Origin: Gymnopus androsaceus JB14
Lineage: Eukaryota; Basidiomycota; Agaricomycetes; Agaricales; Omphalotaceae
Reading direction: 5' to 3'
Assembly: GCA_009733575.1 (NCBI GenBank)
Contig: ML769391.1
Span: forward strand, 1-64,000
Length of the DNA stretch: 64,000 bases
A model generated the notes under the pieces. It was not told the DNA's origin. It did no database searches and worked only from the letters and a program-made list of their open reading frames with translations. Below are positions 1-10,693 of this stretch, in pieces (within the stretch, counting starts at the first letter, position 1; every line of letters begins with the position of its first letter). The position numbers and the translations under genes were made by a program.

Positions 1-236
1 GTAGGTTAAAGAACAGTATTTGCGTTGGCGGATCGTGGACGTCCTCAGGTAATGATCCCTGCGAGAATGAAGAAACCAAATTGGAACAAGAACTTGAAAA
101 TCTGGTACCTGAGCTTGATTAGAAATTGGAATCGCAGTCATTGGTACCTGTAGGGTTTTTAGTGGGCGCGGCGCTCTGTTGGTCCTGGTAGGTCTTGGAA
201 TGCATTCAGCGTAGTAAATGCATTCATCAATTGTTG
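1..236. repeat. Cassette promoter repeat, copy 0 (left part)
   Basis: Nearly the same sequence recurs at about 2941-3160 and 9644-9805 plus 10149-10210, where it lies directly upstream (minus-strand sense) of MT1 and MT3. This implies that another MT gene on the minus strand ends or starts just left of the window. The copy is interrupted after about 236 and resumes near 1633. Confidence 0.8.
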
Positions 237-1632
237 CGAGGTGCCCGGAAAAACGCGCACAGCCACAATTGCACGCAACCTGCTTTGACCGGCCAAAGCG
301 AGCAAGCGGAGCGCGCGTGCCGGATCCAGCGCTTATCTCGCGGCTTTTGACCGTAAATCATTTCCCTAGAGCGTAATTCTTATCTGTTGCTCTTCAAATT
401 TTTATTTTACACTCTCATACATGTATTCAAGAGATCTGCTTTTTTAATTTTATAATACAGGAAAAGGAAAATAATCAACACTTTGTCAAGTCACTGGTCA
501 GATTTTGTAGTAGAATGCAATAATTAATTTTGGTATGCCAGCTACACCAGTCCTCATTGGTGTCATTGTAGGTAAAACTTGAAATTTCTTGAGTGCGTAG
601 TGCAATTCCCTCCCCCCCCCCCCCCCCCCCCCCCCCAATTAACATAATGAATTGGTGTTCACACCTGTAATGCATGATATTGATTAAACTTAGGCTCAGT
701 GTTGTTCCAAGGGCCATTGCTTGCCATGGCCGCCTCCAATTGGACAATGGAAACCAGTGTTGTACTATATATACTTATCTGTAGTACATTGATCCTCATC
801 CATTTGCTTCCTGCCCATCTCCTGCAGGCTGCCACAACTATAAGGTGCAAATGCAATACCATGTATTTGACTTCCCATTCTTCAAGAGTGATGCCATACC
901 CATATAAGTATCCCAACACACAGTAGTACAAGGCAATAACATTTCATATGCCCCAGCCCCTGGGATTCAGGATGTCTCATGATATGAGTGTTTAAGAAGG
1001 CTCAATACTGTATAATTATGACCTAAAGTTCCTGTAACCATAACACCAGCTCTAGGAACTTGACACTTTCGAAGATTGTAACACATAATGGGCTCAAATA
1101 GCCAAAGATCATAATGCAAAATTCCAAAAAAAATTTCCCAGAATAGGCTGAAAATCAACCAAAGACACTGATTTTTTGCTTGGGAACTTCACTTTTTGAA
1201 GTTCTCACTGCAACACCCTGGGAACTTTAGGTTGTAATTATACAGTACACTTATAGGGTTCCAAACACAAAGTCAAGAGTTTGAGTCTTTGAGAAGCAGC
1301 AAACAGAGCATTGGGATTGCAATTGAATTGGCAGAACCTGCTGAAATCAAAGTGCATTGCCCCCAAATTTTAATGTATTTTCAGGTGCATCCTGGCAAAA
1401 CTAAAGTGTCCTCTAAAATCACCAAAGTTTGAAATCTGAGTCATACTCAGTCATTATGCATCAAGTCTAAGGTATATCCTAATATATACTGGAAAGTTTG
1501 AAGCCAAGTTTCCATTTCCAGCACCAACATTGCAGCAGGTGCATTATTGGTACAATAGCCAACTATATTAGAATTTACTTTGCTCACCCACTATGCATTA
1601 CATGGAGCCATGGGCTCGTAATGCAAAATCCA
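237..1632. mobile_element. Insertion-like, CpG-poor, non-coding block with poly-C tract
   Basis: The cassette repeat is continuous at 3140-3170, but here its two halves are separated by about 1.4 kb of unrelated DNA, so this block looks like an insertion. The first part (about 240-360) is CpG-rich. From about 640 to 1620 CpG is almost absent, as in the island at 30-35 kb. A run of 25 C lies at 612-636 and makes a spurious glycine run on the other strand. No convincing ORF and no clear target-site duplication were found, so the element class is unknown. Confidence 0.5.
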
Positions 1633-1790
1633 TATTTATGAGTTCCGGGGCTAGCGGGCAGAGATGATGGTGTTTGCCCCACTGGAAGCGGCGTTCAGCA
1701 CTTGGACCATGCCGTGTAATAACTTCCTTCCTCCTCCGAGGCTGAAAACTTGACGGAAGAAGTAGCGTTCGAAGCATAATATTTTATGAC
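1633..1790. repeat. Cassette repeat, copy 0 (right part)
   Basis: Resumes the unit seen at 3160-3290 and 10224-10350, with the shared motif GGGGCTAGCGGG and the shared CAGCACTTGGACCATGCCG segment. It then joins the 3' flank of MT1 rather than an F-box gene, so the F-box partner of this cassette copy is missing. Confidence 0.75.
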
Positions 1791-1832
1791 ATGAATACTT
1801 CTAGAGACCATATACCATCGTCCCATTCCAAA

Positions 1833-2926
1833 TCACAAACGCGTAACGATCCACGACATCCAAATTTCAGCCTCGAGTCCAGCCTCAACCTGGAACATAT
1901 CTTTGTCCTTATCGAACACCTCCTCCTCCCACATCTTCTTCCATGATTCCGGAGAGTGTCTATAAGCTTTCATCTGCGTTGAGTGAGACATTACTTCGCG
2001 CGGCACTTTCGACCCAGCGTGCGAGCCGAAAATGATGGATCCTGGAAGAGGTGAAAGCAGGGACGCAATCTTCTTTGCAATGAGTAGTTGTGCATCTCTG
2101 TCGTAGAGGTGGAAGACCGCGGAACTATGTATCACGGAGAGATGGCCTCGAAGAGGGTCCAGCGACTGGGGTTCGGCTTGAACAAGCGACTGTAGGGACA
2201 TGGGTTCGGTGTTATCATCATATGACAACGTAAACGTCTTCAAAGGTGGCTGAATAGATATGAACGATGAATCGAAGATATCCCCAGATATGAATGTAAC
2301 CGGAAAGGTGGACGCGGTAGAGTTGAATAGCTTGTGTCCGAATTTCCAGAAGTCTGCATCGAAATGATAAACAATACACTCTGTATGGAACGGAAAAAAC
2401 GCACCTGCATAAAGATCAGACGCGATGATCTTCTCGGCCGGAAAGCCATCTTCGACTGCCTTGCGTATATCGTTACCAACTTGCATGCAAAAAAATTTCA
2501 ATTTTCTATGCCTTGGGAGTGCGGAAGGAAGCTTACAGCAACATCCCAAGTCCAAGAACAACGCGTTCTGTCGAGTAGAGCCCAACTCTAGAAGCTTCTT
2601 GTACCCGGCTTTAACGGATGATACGGAACCTATTTACGAATGAGTAACAGTAGTAATAAATGATTATTGTAGGATATACCGTAGAAATCCGAACGACCTA
2701 ATGCAATAATACGGATAAACCTGTAGAACAATACATATCATGATCGTTTTTTAACACCCGGTAAAACAAGGACACATACTTCAAGGGCACTCCCTGCGAC
2801 GTCCATGATGTGCTCCTTCAGCTTCTCCTCATCTTGAATCCCAGTATGTTTTTTATAGAACGCCAATTCATCTGAGTTTAAGGTAAAATCCTCTGGGAAC
2901 AAGGTCTTCCTGCTACTAAAGTCCAT
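1833..2926 (-). pseudogene. SAM-dependent methyltransferase copy MT1, 2-bp frameshift
   Basis: Five exons as in MT2: 2780-2926, 2680-2720, 2537-2629, 2405-2479 and 1833-2353. The product would be a class I SAM-dependent methyltransferase of the basidiomycete family that includes AusD-like enzymes. The SAM-binding signature LDLGCC(F)GNDIRKA and the acidic SDL turn are visible, followed by a GDIFD segment and a C-terminal WIVTRL. Exon 3 lacks 2 bp near 2612 compared with MT3, which puts a TAA codon in frame six codons into exon 3. All splice sites and the rest of the frame are intact, so the lesion is recent or an assembly error. The substrate is unknown. Confidence 0.75.
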
Positions 2927-3757
2927 CTGTGAGCGGCGAAGGTAGGTTAAAGAACAGTATTTGCCGTTGGCGGATCGTGGACGTCCTCAGGTAATGATTC
3001 CTGTGAGAATGAAGAAACCAAATTGGAACAAGAACTATAAAATCTGGTACCTGAGCTTAATTAGGAATTGGAATCGCAGTCATTGGTACCTGTAGGGTTT
3101 TAGTGGGCGCGGCGCTCTGTTGGTCCTGGTAGGTCTTGGAATGCATTCATCAATGTTGATTATGAGTTCCGGGGCTAGCGGGAGCCCCAGAGATGATGGT
3201 GTTTGCCCCACTGGAACGGGGCGTTCAGCACTTGGACCATGCCGTGTAATAAACCTTCCTTCCTCCCTCCGAGGCTGAAAACTGCCTAGGAACTAAGCAT
3301 GTACCGGTAGTGGGACGTCTGATTTGGACAAGGAAAAGCGAGACGCGATAATAAGCGCTCACTGCCCGTAATAAGCGCCCACCAATCCTAGGACGGAAAA
3401 GCAACGTTACGCGTGTCGTATACGAGCTCTCCTCACCTTTGACATTGCTAGCAGTATACATGAAGTACTTTGAGAGCAATGATATTAACATTGGGGAGCT
3501 GCAAGATCCTGACCTCAATATTGACTCGGGGTCGTCGGGGTGCATGGATAACAGTATATTTATTAACCCGTAGGCCTAAAGCAGTCCCCTCTAGAGGTTG
3601 ACGGTTGGAAAACTAGAAACCTTGTAGTTCGACACTTTCATCAACCTCATAGAAGGCGGGTCACCAAGCTAATTAACCCGAAGTGAATGAAATCAATATG
3701 TAAACGATGAAATTACAAGTCCTTGACCTCGAAGAAAGAGCATTTTTTTGACCAAGT
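2927..3757. repeat. Cassette spacer, copy A (MT promoter to F-box 3' end)
   Basis: Homologous to 9630-10693 in order and orientation, without the 339-bp insertion present there. It holds the presumed promoter of MT1 (minus strand) on its left side and the 3' flank of the F-box gene on its right. No separate gene is supported; ORFs in it are short and not conserved between the copies. Confidence 0.7.
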
Positions 3758-5381
3758 TCAAGCTCCCATCCAAAACTCTTTTTCACTGCCCGAAAGTTCA
3801 CAATCTGCATCTGAATCTTCAATGCCCGAACTAGGTGGGTAAGAATCCTCCGACCCCGATGAAACATCCGAAAAGTCCAAATCCTCACTGTCCCCATCGA
3901 GGTTTCTCTCGGAGCTGCTCGTACCCAGGAGAAAATGATTATTTCCTCTAATGTCAATTCCGGGGAAACGAAATTGATAGTATTCCTGAGAGTCTGGGCA
4001 TGGAGGCAGCAGATCTGTGTAGATCCAAGGTATATGGATCAGGTTATTATCAACAGAGCGATAGCTCGTTAGGTTGGGAAATCGGCTGATTTGGTCTTCG
4101 ATTAGAGGAGGTCCATTGGCATCCGGCTCGAAGCAGGAAAACTGAATCAAATCCAGATAATGGACCTGGGGGACCGAAAGGTCACCAATCGATGGGATAA
4201 TCAGATGCCTCAAATGCAGCAGTTCACTAAGCACGTCTTGCAGCTCAGGTACATAATCCGAGCTGCTTTGAGGTAAATGGGTTATCAGTACTGTGGTGAT
4301 GGTTCTTTTGTGTTTCCTGAGGAATGCAAGACTAGAGAGGACATTGATACGAGAGGACATTTGATAACTCCTCCAATTGGCCTCCATAACCCATCCTTGC
4401 GAAGGAAGTTAAGACAGGAAATACCCAATGTTCGGTATTGTATCCCATTTGCTGAGAATTCACATGACACTGGAAGGACTTTAACTGAGGAAACTGTACC
4501 GGCTGATTTGCAGTCACGGTTGAAAATTGCATTGGGTATTGGGGGTAGATGATGAGTGACACAAGCTGGTTGGCGAAAAGAGATATGCTTCCAGTGGCAA
4601 TAGAGAAGTCGAGAGCATCATCGTGGATACAGAGGCTCGTCAGATGGCTTTCAGCAAAATTAGGAGGAATGCGGGAAGCACGATGTCGGTTGAATTCTGG
4701 GAGTGAATGATGATTCTAGAACAGAGAGATGATGGAGTTTCGGGCATAGATTTGCCAATGACTCGAGTGTACGGTCAAACTCGTCCGCGCCATCGGTCGG
4801 TATATGGCAAGAAAATTGAATAGAACAAACTTTTGCAGCAAGTTCTGGTTTATTCTGCAATGTCCACTGCAATGCATGGAGCTGATCTATCCAGTATACC
4901 GCAATATCCGCATACAGAAAACTGATACCAGCCTGATACCAGTCATGGCAGACAGTAATCAGTCGCTGTATCGTTAGTAGATTGAGTGACCACGCAGAGG
5001 CGCTGAACCTATCCGGCATCATCAGAGAGCATGGAGCTATCGCACGTTGGAATATGAGATGAGTAATTTCCCAAGGTAACTTGAAACTGGGCCGTTCCTA
5101 GAAAATACGATGTTAAAAATGCACCTGAAAATTTGAACTCGGACGGTTTGAAATGGTCCACTAACGAGCTTCTTTCGGAAGAGTTCATTCTCTCTTCGCA
5201 AGCGATCATTCTCATACTTCAAATCCGCCGTGACATTTTCCGCCTCCAGCTTAACGAGTTCCATTCGTTTCTCCAAAATCTCCTTTTCTTCTCGCAATAT
5301 TTCAATCTCCCGCTTCAAGCGTGCATTGTCATGCTTCAAATCAGCATTCTCCGCAGCCCTGTCCGAGCCAGGTCCCAACAT
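3758..5381 (-). pseudogene. Coiled-coil F-box/LRR-like gene, copy A, frameshifted
   Basis: Exon 1 (5166-5381) encodes a 72-residue Lys/Glu-rich coiled coil beginning MLGPGSD. The intron uses a GTTAGT donor, and exon 2 starts at 5097 with an F-box-like stretch containing LPWEITHLIFQRAIAP, followed by LRR-like sequence and a very acidic Ser/Asp/Glu tail ending near 3758. Compared with copy B there is one extra base near 4685 and a 16-bp tandem duplication near 4350, each of which shifts the frame. F-box proteins normally recruit substrates to SCF ubiquitin ligases; whether this family binds SKP1 is inferred only. The target is unknown. Confidence 0.7.
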
Positions 5382-5492
5382 TCGAAGAAAATCCGAGGCC
5401 TGTAATCGAGCAAGTTTAACGACTTAATGAGGAGAATATAAGGATGAGAGCAATTGACAAAGAAGAAGCGCGTGTTTGCTCACCGGAACAGA

Positions 5493-6520
5493 CACTACGC
5501 CAGCGCCAAACAATAACGGGCGAAATAATTAGCGAAATCATTATCGTGATTAGTTACCTTTTTCGGTGTGGATCGCGGTCGAAAAAGAGCACGTTTTTCA
5601 TAGGAAAAACGAATTGAGAAAGAGATAAATTTTCGCTCGGGAATCTTACATGATTTCACCTGAAAAACATATCGCAATTGATTGTCTTTTTCGGTCGGAA
5701 TTTCGCCGGTAATCTACTATCTTTCCCGTCTGAAAAAGATAAGGAAACATCTTATCTTTTACACCCGTCATTCATTTTGTTTTTCGCTCGGGAAACTTAA
5801 AAGTTAATACCCAGGTCCCGGGCAGGAACTGGGGACAGTCATGTGATTCTATGAATCTCTTTTCGCTAATGTCACTAATGCACATCCAGGATTTACAGAA
5901 GATCTCGAATTTTTATGGGCTAGGTTGATTTGCATCTGTGTTGGATATATTTAATGAGGCAACCTCCGTCAAATCAATCAGCACTTACCTTGATGCTTCA
6001 CTTGACATCCTTGAAGGTCTGTACCTTGCCGCTTCCATGACAGGGTCATTTCCTTGCAAAGACATATGCTTAAGATCGTCACGGTCACCGAGGCTCATTA
6101 CTGGAATAATCCTGTCCATTCCTTCGATTAATTAGTGATAATCAACTGAGCGAAAAGAGAGAGAGAGAGAGTCACATGACTGTCCCCAGTTCCTGCCCAG
6201 TCCCTGTGGGTATTAAGTTTCCCGAGCGAAAAACAAAATGAATGACGGGTGTAAAAGATAAGATGTTTCCTTATCTTTTTCAGACGGGAAAGATAGTAGA
6301 TTACCGGCGAAATTCCGACCGAAAAAGACAATCAATTGCAATATGTTTTTCAGGTGAAATCATGTAAGATTCCCGAGCGAAAATTTATCTCTTTCTCAAT
6401 TCGTTTTTCCTATGCAAAACGTGCTCTTTTTCGACCGCGATTCACACCGAAAAAGGTAACTAATCACGATAATGATTTCGCTAATTATTTCGCCCGTTAT
6501 TGTTTGGCGCTGGCGTAGTG
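5493..6520. mobile_element. Non-autonomous foldback DNA transposon with ~370-bp terminal inverted repeats
   Basis: The left arm (5493 to about 5868) and right arm (about 6150-6520) are near-perfect reverse complements, both beginning CACTACGCCAGCGCC. About 280 bp of unrelated sequence separates them. The second cassette copy is an empty site (12,376-12,392, CTCACCGGAGCGGAACC). Comparison shows an 8-bp target duplication: GGAACAGA at 5485-5492 and AGAGCGGA at 6521-6528, both transition variants of GGAGCGGA. Eight-bp duplications fit hAT or P-type elements; a 9-bp MULE duplication is less likely. No transposase is encoded; the two short ORFs in the arms are mirror images of each other. Confidence 0.85.
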
Positions 6521-6528
6521 AGAGCGGA

Positions 6529-7229
6529 ACCGGCGCGACGCGTGGACGCGTTAGCCAATCATATCTTCCTCTTTCACCATCAGGGGCTAGCTAGTTCTCA
6601 AGCCTGAAAGTAAGTGCTAAAATTTCAGCTCATACTTTCGTTTAGGAAATAATGGGACTTTTCTCAAGAGTCCGACTCTTGACACAACACGACACCGGAG
6701 TTTCGTAGTCAATTCGTTTGCCAGTGAGTATTGTAATGAGCTTCTGTATGGAATCAACTCAGTTTTTTTTTCTCTGTTCTCGGAGCCTTGAGGGTTGCTA
6801 TTTGCGAACAACCCCTCCAACAGGGTTGTTCAAAAGAAATATCCCTCATTGCACGCTTATTATAAATGTGTTATTTTGAGGGGTCATTCCCAATTACGCT
6901 GAATGAAGTTGTGGAATGGGAATAAGTATACTCTATGTGCACTATGAAGGTCCCCGCCAGTAGTCTCCCCTAGGCAAACAGGCTCGTTACACGCTGACGA
7001 TCCATGCGGATGTGCAAAATTATAACTTAATTGAAGAATAGCTTTCTCGAGGGCGTCTCACGGCAAAAAGCTTGGTCCTTACGCTCATTCGGAAAAATAC
7101 TATCTTGTATATATATCTTTTGGTAGTATTATATAACTTGCCTTCTTTTTATTGAACATTTAACTACTGGTAACTTGGTACATTTCAGCTCTCGCTGACT
7201 TTTACCCCAACGTTGATGTTTATTTTCTA
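6529..7229. other. Displaced F-box upstream region and spacer
   Basis: 6529-6690 matches 12,385-12,560, so it is the original upstream region of F-box copy A, pushed away by the foldback insertion. 6690-7229 shows no supported gene and contains the 3' flank of MT2. Confidence 0.6.
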
Positions 7230-8315
7230 TCATAGACGTGTAACGATCCACCACAGCCAATAGCCCTCTTCGTGGTCATCCCCAAATCCCGCTTCCACCT
7301 GAAATACCCGCTTCTCCTCAGTATCAAATACCTCCTGCTCCCACATATCTTTCCAGGATTTTGGTGAATGCTTATAACGTAGCATTCCCTTTGTTTGGTT
7401 CACTACCTCCTGCGGCTCATGTGCACCAACTTGCGAGCCAAATATGATAGACCCTGGAAGAGGTGAGAGTAGGTAGAGAAGCTTCTTCCCTATGATGACC
7501 TGCTCATCTTTCCTGAACAAATGAAAGAAAGCGGAGGTATGGATCGCAGAGAGGTGACCTCGAAGGGGGTTAAGAGACTTGACATCAGCTTGAACAAGTG
7601 AGTGTAGGGAAATGGACTCCTCGGGTGGTATTATCTTCAGAGGTGGTTGAAGAGAGATGAATGATCCATCAAATACATCCCCGGGGATGAATGCAACACT
7701 GAATGTAGAGGGGTTGGACTTGAATAAATCATGTCCAAATCTCCAGAAATCTTTGCTCGATGAACAATAAGTACATTGTGAATAGTAGTAATAACAAACA
7801 AGAAACACACCTGCTTGAAGATCCGACCCAATTATATTCTCAGCCGGAAAGCCATCCTCAATTGCTTTACGTATATCGTTGCCAACTGGTGTAGTTTTCA
7901 ACATTCGTGGATTATATAGGTCTGAAAAGGGAGCTTACAGCAACATCCCAAGTCCAAGAACAAAGCGTTTTGTCGTGTAGATCCCAATTCCAACAGCCTT
8001 TTATAACCGGGGGAACGAAGGATACGAAATCTGCAGAGTGCAACTATGAGTGACACCAAGACCTACGATGAACTCAATACCTCAGGAATCCAAAAATCCT
8101 CAAGCAAACATACGGATAGACCTACAGCAAAGAATATTAGGTATGTCGCAAGTCTTTCAAAACATACATGCCTCAAACGCTCTCTCTGCAACCTGCGTGA
8201 TGTGCTCCTTCAGCTTTCCCTCATCTTGAATCCCCGTATGTTTCCTATAAAATGACGATTCATCTGCATTCAGAGTAAACTTGTCTGGCAAAACGGTGTT
8301 TTTGACGAGGGCCAT
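7230..8315 (-). CDS. SAM-dependent methyltransferase MT2 (intact, 290 aa)
   Basis: Five exons (8172-8315, 8081-8121, 7939-8030, 7811-7885, 7230-7750) sum to 873 bp without a stop. The protein has an N-terminal helix region (FTLNADESSFYRKH), the family segment VYPYVCLRIFGFLR, then the SAM-binding motif LDLGCC-FGNDIRKA split across an intron, an acidic GSDL turn, GDVFD, and a terminal WIVTRL. This matches the roughly 290-aa basidiomycete family related to AusD/Trt5-type methyltransferases of secondary metabolism; substrate and product are not predictable. Intron 1 has a GC donor (GCATGT) where MT1 and MT3 have GTATGT. It is more divergent than MT1 is from MT3, and is the only uninterrupted member of the cluster. 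Confidence 0.85.
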
Positions 8316-8525
8316 TTGGATCTGCAAGCAGCAGCGACACGTATAGTACTGTTCGAAAGATGAGCATTATTTAAATAAGAAAGAACGATTCAATTAGGTG
8401 ACACTTTCGTACAATCTGCGTGCGAGTTGGAAGCCTAATGGGACTTCGAATAGCGTTGGAAGCCTAATGGAGCATCGAAATAGCAGTCATATATGTCATA
8501 GAATACTACATCGTCCCATTCTAAT

Positions 8526-9629
8526 TCACAAACGCGTAACGATCCACGACATCCAAATTTCATCCTCGAATCCAGCCTCAACCTGGAACATATCCTTATC
8601 CTTATCGAACACCTCCTCTTCCCACATCTTCTTCCATGATTCCGGAGAGTGTCTATAAGCTTTCATCTGCGTTGATTGATTTATTACTTCGCGCGGCACT
8701 TTCGACCCAGTGTGCGAGCCGAAAATGATAGATCCTGGAAGAGGTGAAAGCAGGGACGCAATCTTCTTTGCGATGAGTAATTGTGCATCTCTATCATAGA
8801 GGTGGAAGACTGCAGAAGTATGTATCACGGAGAGATGGCTCGAAGAGGTCCAGCGACTGGGGTTCGGCTTGAACAAGCGACTGTAGGAGATGGGTTCGGT
8901 ATTATCATCATATGACAACGTTAACGTCTTCAAAGGTGGCTGAATAGATATGAACGATGAATCGAAGATATCCCCAGATATGAATGTGAACCGGAAAGGC
9001 GGACGCGGTAGAATTGAATAGCTTGTGTCCGAATTTCCAGAAATCTGCATCGAAATGATAAATAATACACATAGAAACGGAAAAAACGCACCTGCGTAAA
9101 GATCAGACGCAATGGTCTTCTCGGCCGGAAAGCCGTCTTCAACTGCTTTGCGGATATCGTTACCAACTTGCGTGCAAAAGTTTTCAATTTTCTATGCCTT
9201 GGCTGAGTGTGAAGCTTACAGCAACATCCCAAGTCCAAGAACAAAGCGTTCTGTCGAGTAGAGCACAACTCTAGAAGCTTCTTATACCCGGCTTTGGAAC
9301 GGATGATACGGAACCTATTTACGAATGAGTAACAGTAGTGATAAATGATTATTGTAGGATATACCGTAGAAATCCGAACGACCTAATGCAATAATACGGA
9401 TAAACCTTTAGAACAATACATATCATGATCGTTTTTCATATCATGATCGTTTTTTAACACCCGGCAAAACAAGGACACATACTTCAAGGGCACTCCCCGC
9501 GACGTCCATGATGTGCTCCTTCAGTTTCTCCTCATCTTGAATCCCAGTATGTTTTTTATAGAACGCCAATTCATCTGAGTTTAAGGTAAAATTCTCTGGG
9601 AACAAGGTCTTCCTGCTACTAAGGTCCAT
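8526..9629 (-). pseudogene. SAM-dependent methyltransferase copy MT3, several frameshifts
   Basis: Same exon plan as MT1 (exon 1 at 9483-9629, first residues MDLSSRKTLFPENF) and very close to it in sequence. Exon 3 is in frame here (SKAGYKKLLEL), unlike MT1. Exon 5 has one extra base near 8990, then three single-base deletions near 8900, 8855 and 8845 relative to MT1; the last three together restore frame but scramble about 25 residues. Function as for MT2. Part of the duplicated MT plus F-box cassette, with the F-box copy B upstream at 10,694-12,286. Confidence 0.75.
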
Positions 9630-10693
9630 CTGTGAGCGGCGAAGGTAGGTTAAAGAACAGTATTTGCCGTTGGCGGATCGTGGACGTCCTCAGGTAATGA
9701 TCCCTGCGAGAATGAAGAAACCAAATTGGAACAAGAACTTGAAAATCTGGTACCTGAGCTTGATTAGAAATTGGAATCGCAGTCATTGGTACCTATACGG
9801 TTTTAGTGGTGTCGCGCCTCACACGCGTTGGTACGCGTATGAGTTGCGACAAGTCCTTCGGACTTGACGAGACGGATTTTACTTACAAATACTTACCTTG
9901 TCCATAAACCCCGAACCAAATTACTTATTTACCGAGTCTCGGTCTCGCCGAGACTCAAACTATTACTTACTTACTGCTATACGCCGAGTGTCAAAAGCTC
10001 GACGTCTTGGTATTTACACTCGACGTTCGTAGTTAGAAAAATACATTCTTGTTTTCCCCCACTCTTACCTGCTAACTGAGCGAACTGCGAGAGCTTACCC
10101 CGCCGCACTCAAAGCACGTCCCGCGCACACACGAGACCTAGCTTTACAGTGGGCGCGGCGCTCTGTCTGTCCTGGTAGATCTTGGAATGCATTCAGCATA
10201 GTAAACGCATTCATCGATGTTAACTATGAGTTCTGAGGCTAGCGGGAGCCCAGAGATGCTGGTGTTTGCCACACTGGAACGGCGTTCAGCACTTGGACCA
10301 TGCCGTGTAATAAACCTTGCTTCCTTCCTCCGAGACTGAAAACTGCTTAGGAACCAAGCATGTACCGTTGTATGTCTGATCAAAGATTTGGGACGTCTGC
10401 GCGCGATAATAAGCGCTCACTGCCCGTAATAAGCGCCCACATCCTAGGACGCAAAAGCAACGTTACGCGTGTCGTATACGAGCTCTCCTCACCTTTGACA
10501 TTGCCAGCAGTATACATGAAGTACTTTGAGAGCAATGATATTAACATTTGGGAGCTACGCTCAATATTGACTCGGGTCATCAGAGAGCATAACAGTATAT
10601 TGCATAACAGTATATTTATTAACCCGAAGCGAATGAAATCAATATGTAAAAGATGGAATTACAAGCTCTTGACCTCGAAGAAAGAGCTTTTTT
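9630..10693. repeat. Cassette spacer, copy B
   Basis: Matches 2927-3757 apart from a 339-bp insertion at 9810-10,148. It carries the presumed MT3 promoter and the dispersed CAGCACTTGGACCATGCCG unit at about 10,285. No gene is supported. Confidence 0.7.
9810..10148. mobile_element. Solo-LTR-like insertion with hairpins, absent from cassette copy A
   Basis: The uninterrupted site in copy A reads TTTTAGTGGGCGCGG at about 3097. Here GTGG flanks both sides (9806-9809 and 10,149-10,152). The inserted 339 bp begins TGTCGCG and ends TTTACA, consistent with TG...CA LTR termini and a 4-5-bp duplication. Two perfect hairpins lie inside: CAAGTCC-TTC-GGACTTG (9850-9866) and GAGTCTCGG-TCTCG-CCGAGACTC (9934-9956). 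No coding capacity. Confidence 0.6.

Noticed and set aside
475..747. ORF with a run of glycines on the minus strand
   Set aside because: The glycine run is a 25-base poly-C tract; the flanks have no coding character.
5495..6518. Two 60-residue ORFs of almost identical sequence on opposite strands
   Set aside because: They are the same sequence in the two inverted arms of the foldback element, not paired genes.
6617..6820. Short minus-strand ORF upstream of the foldback element
   Set aside because: Not conserved in the homologous region at 12,400-12,600; lies in promoter sequence.
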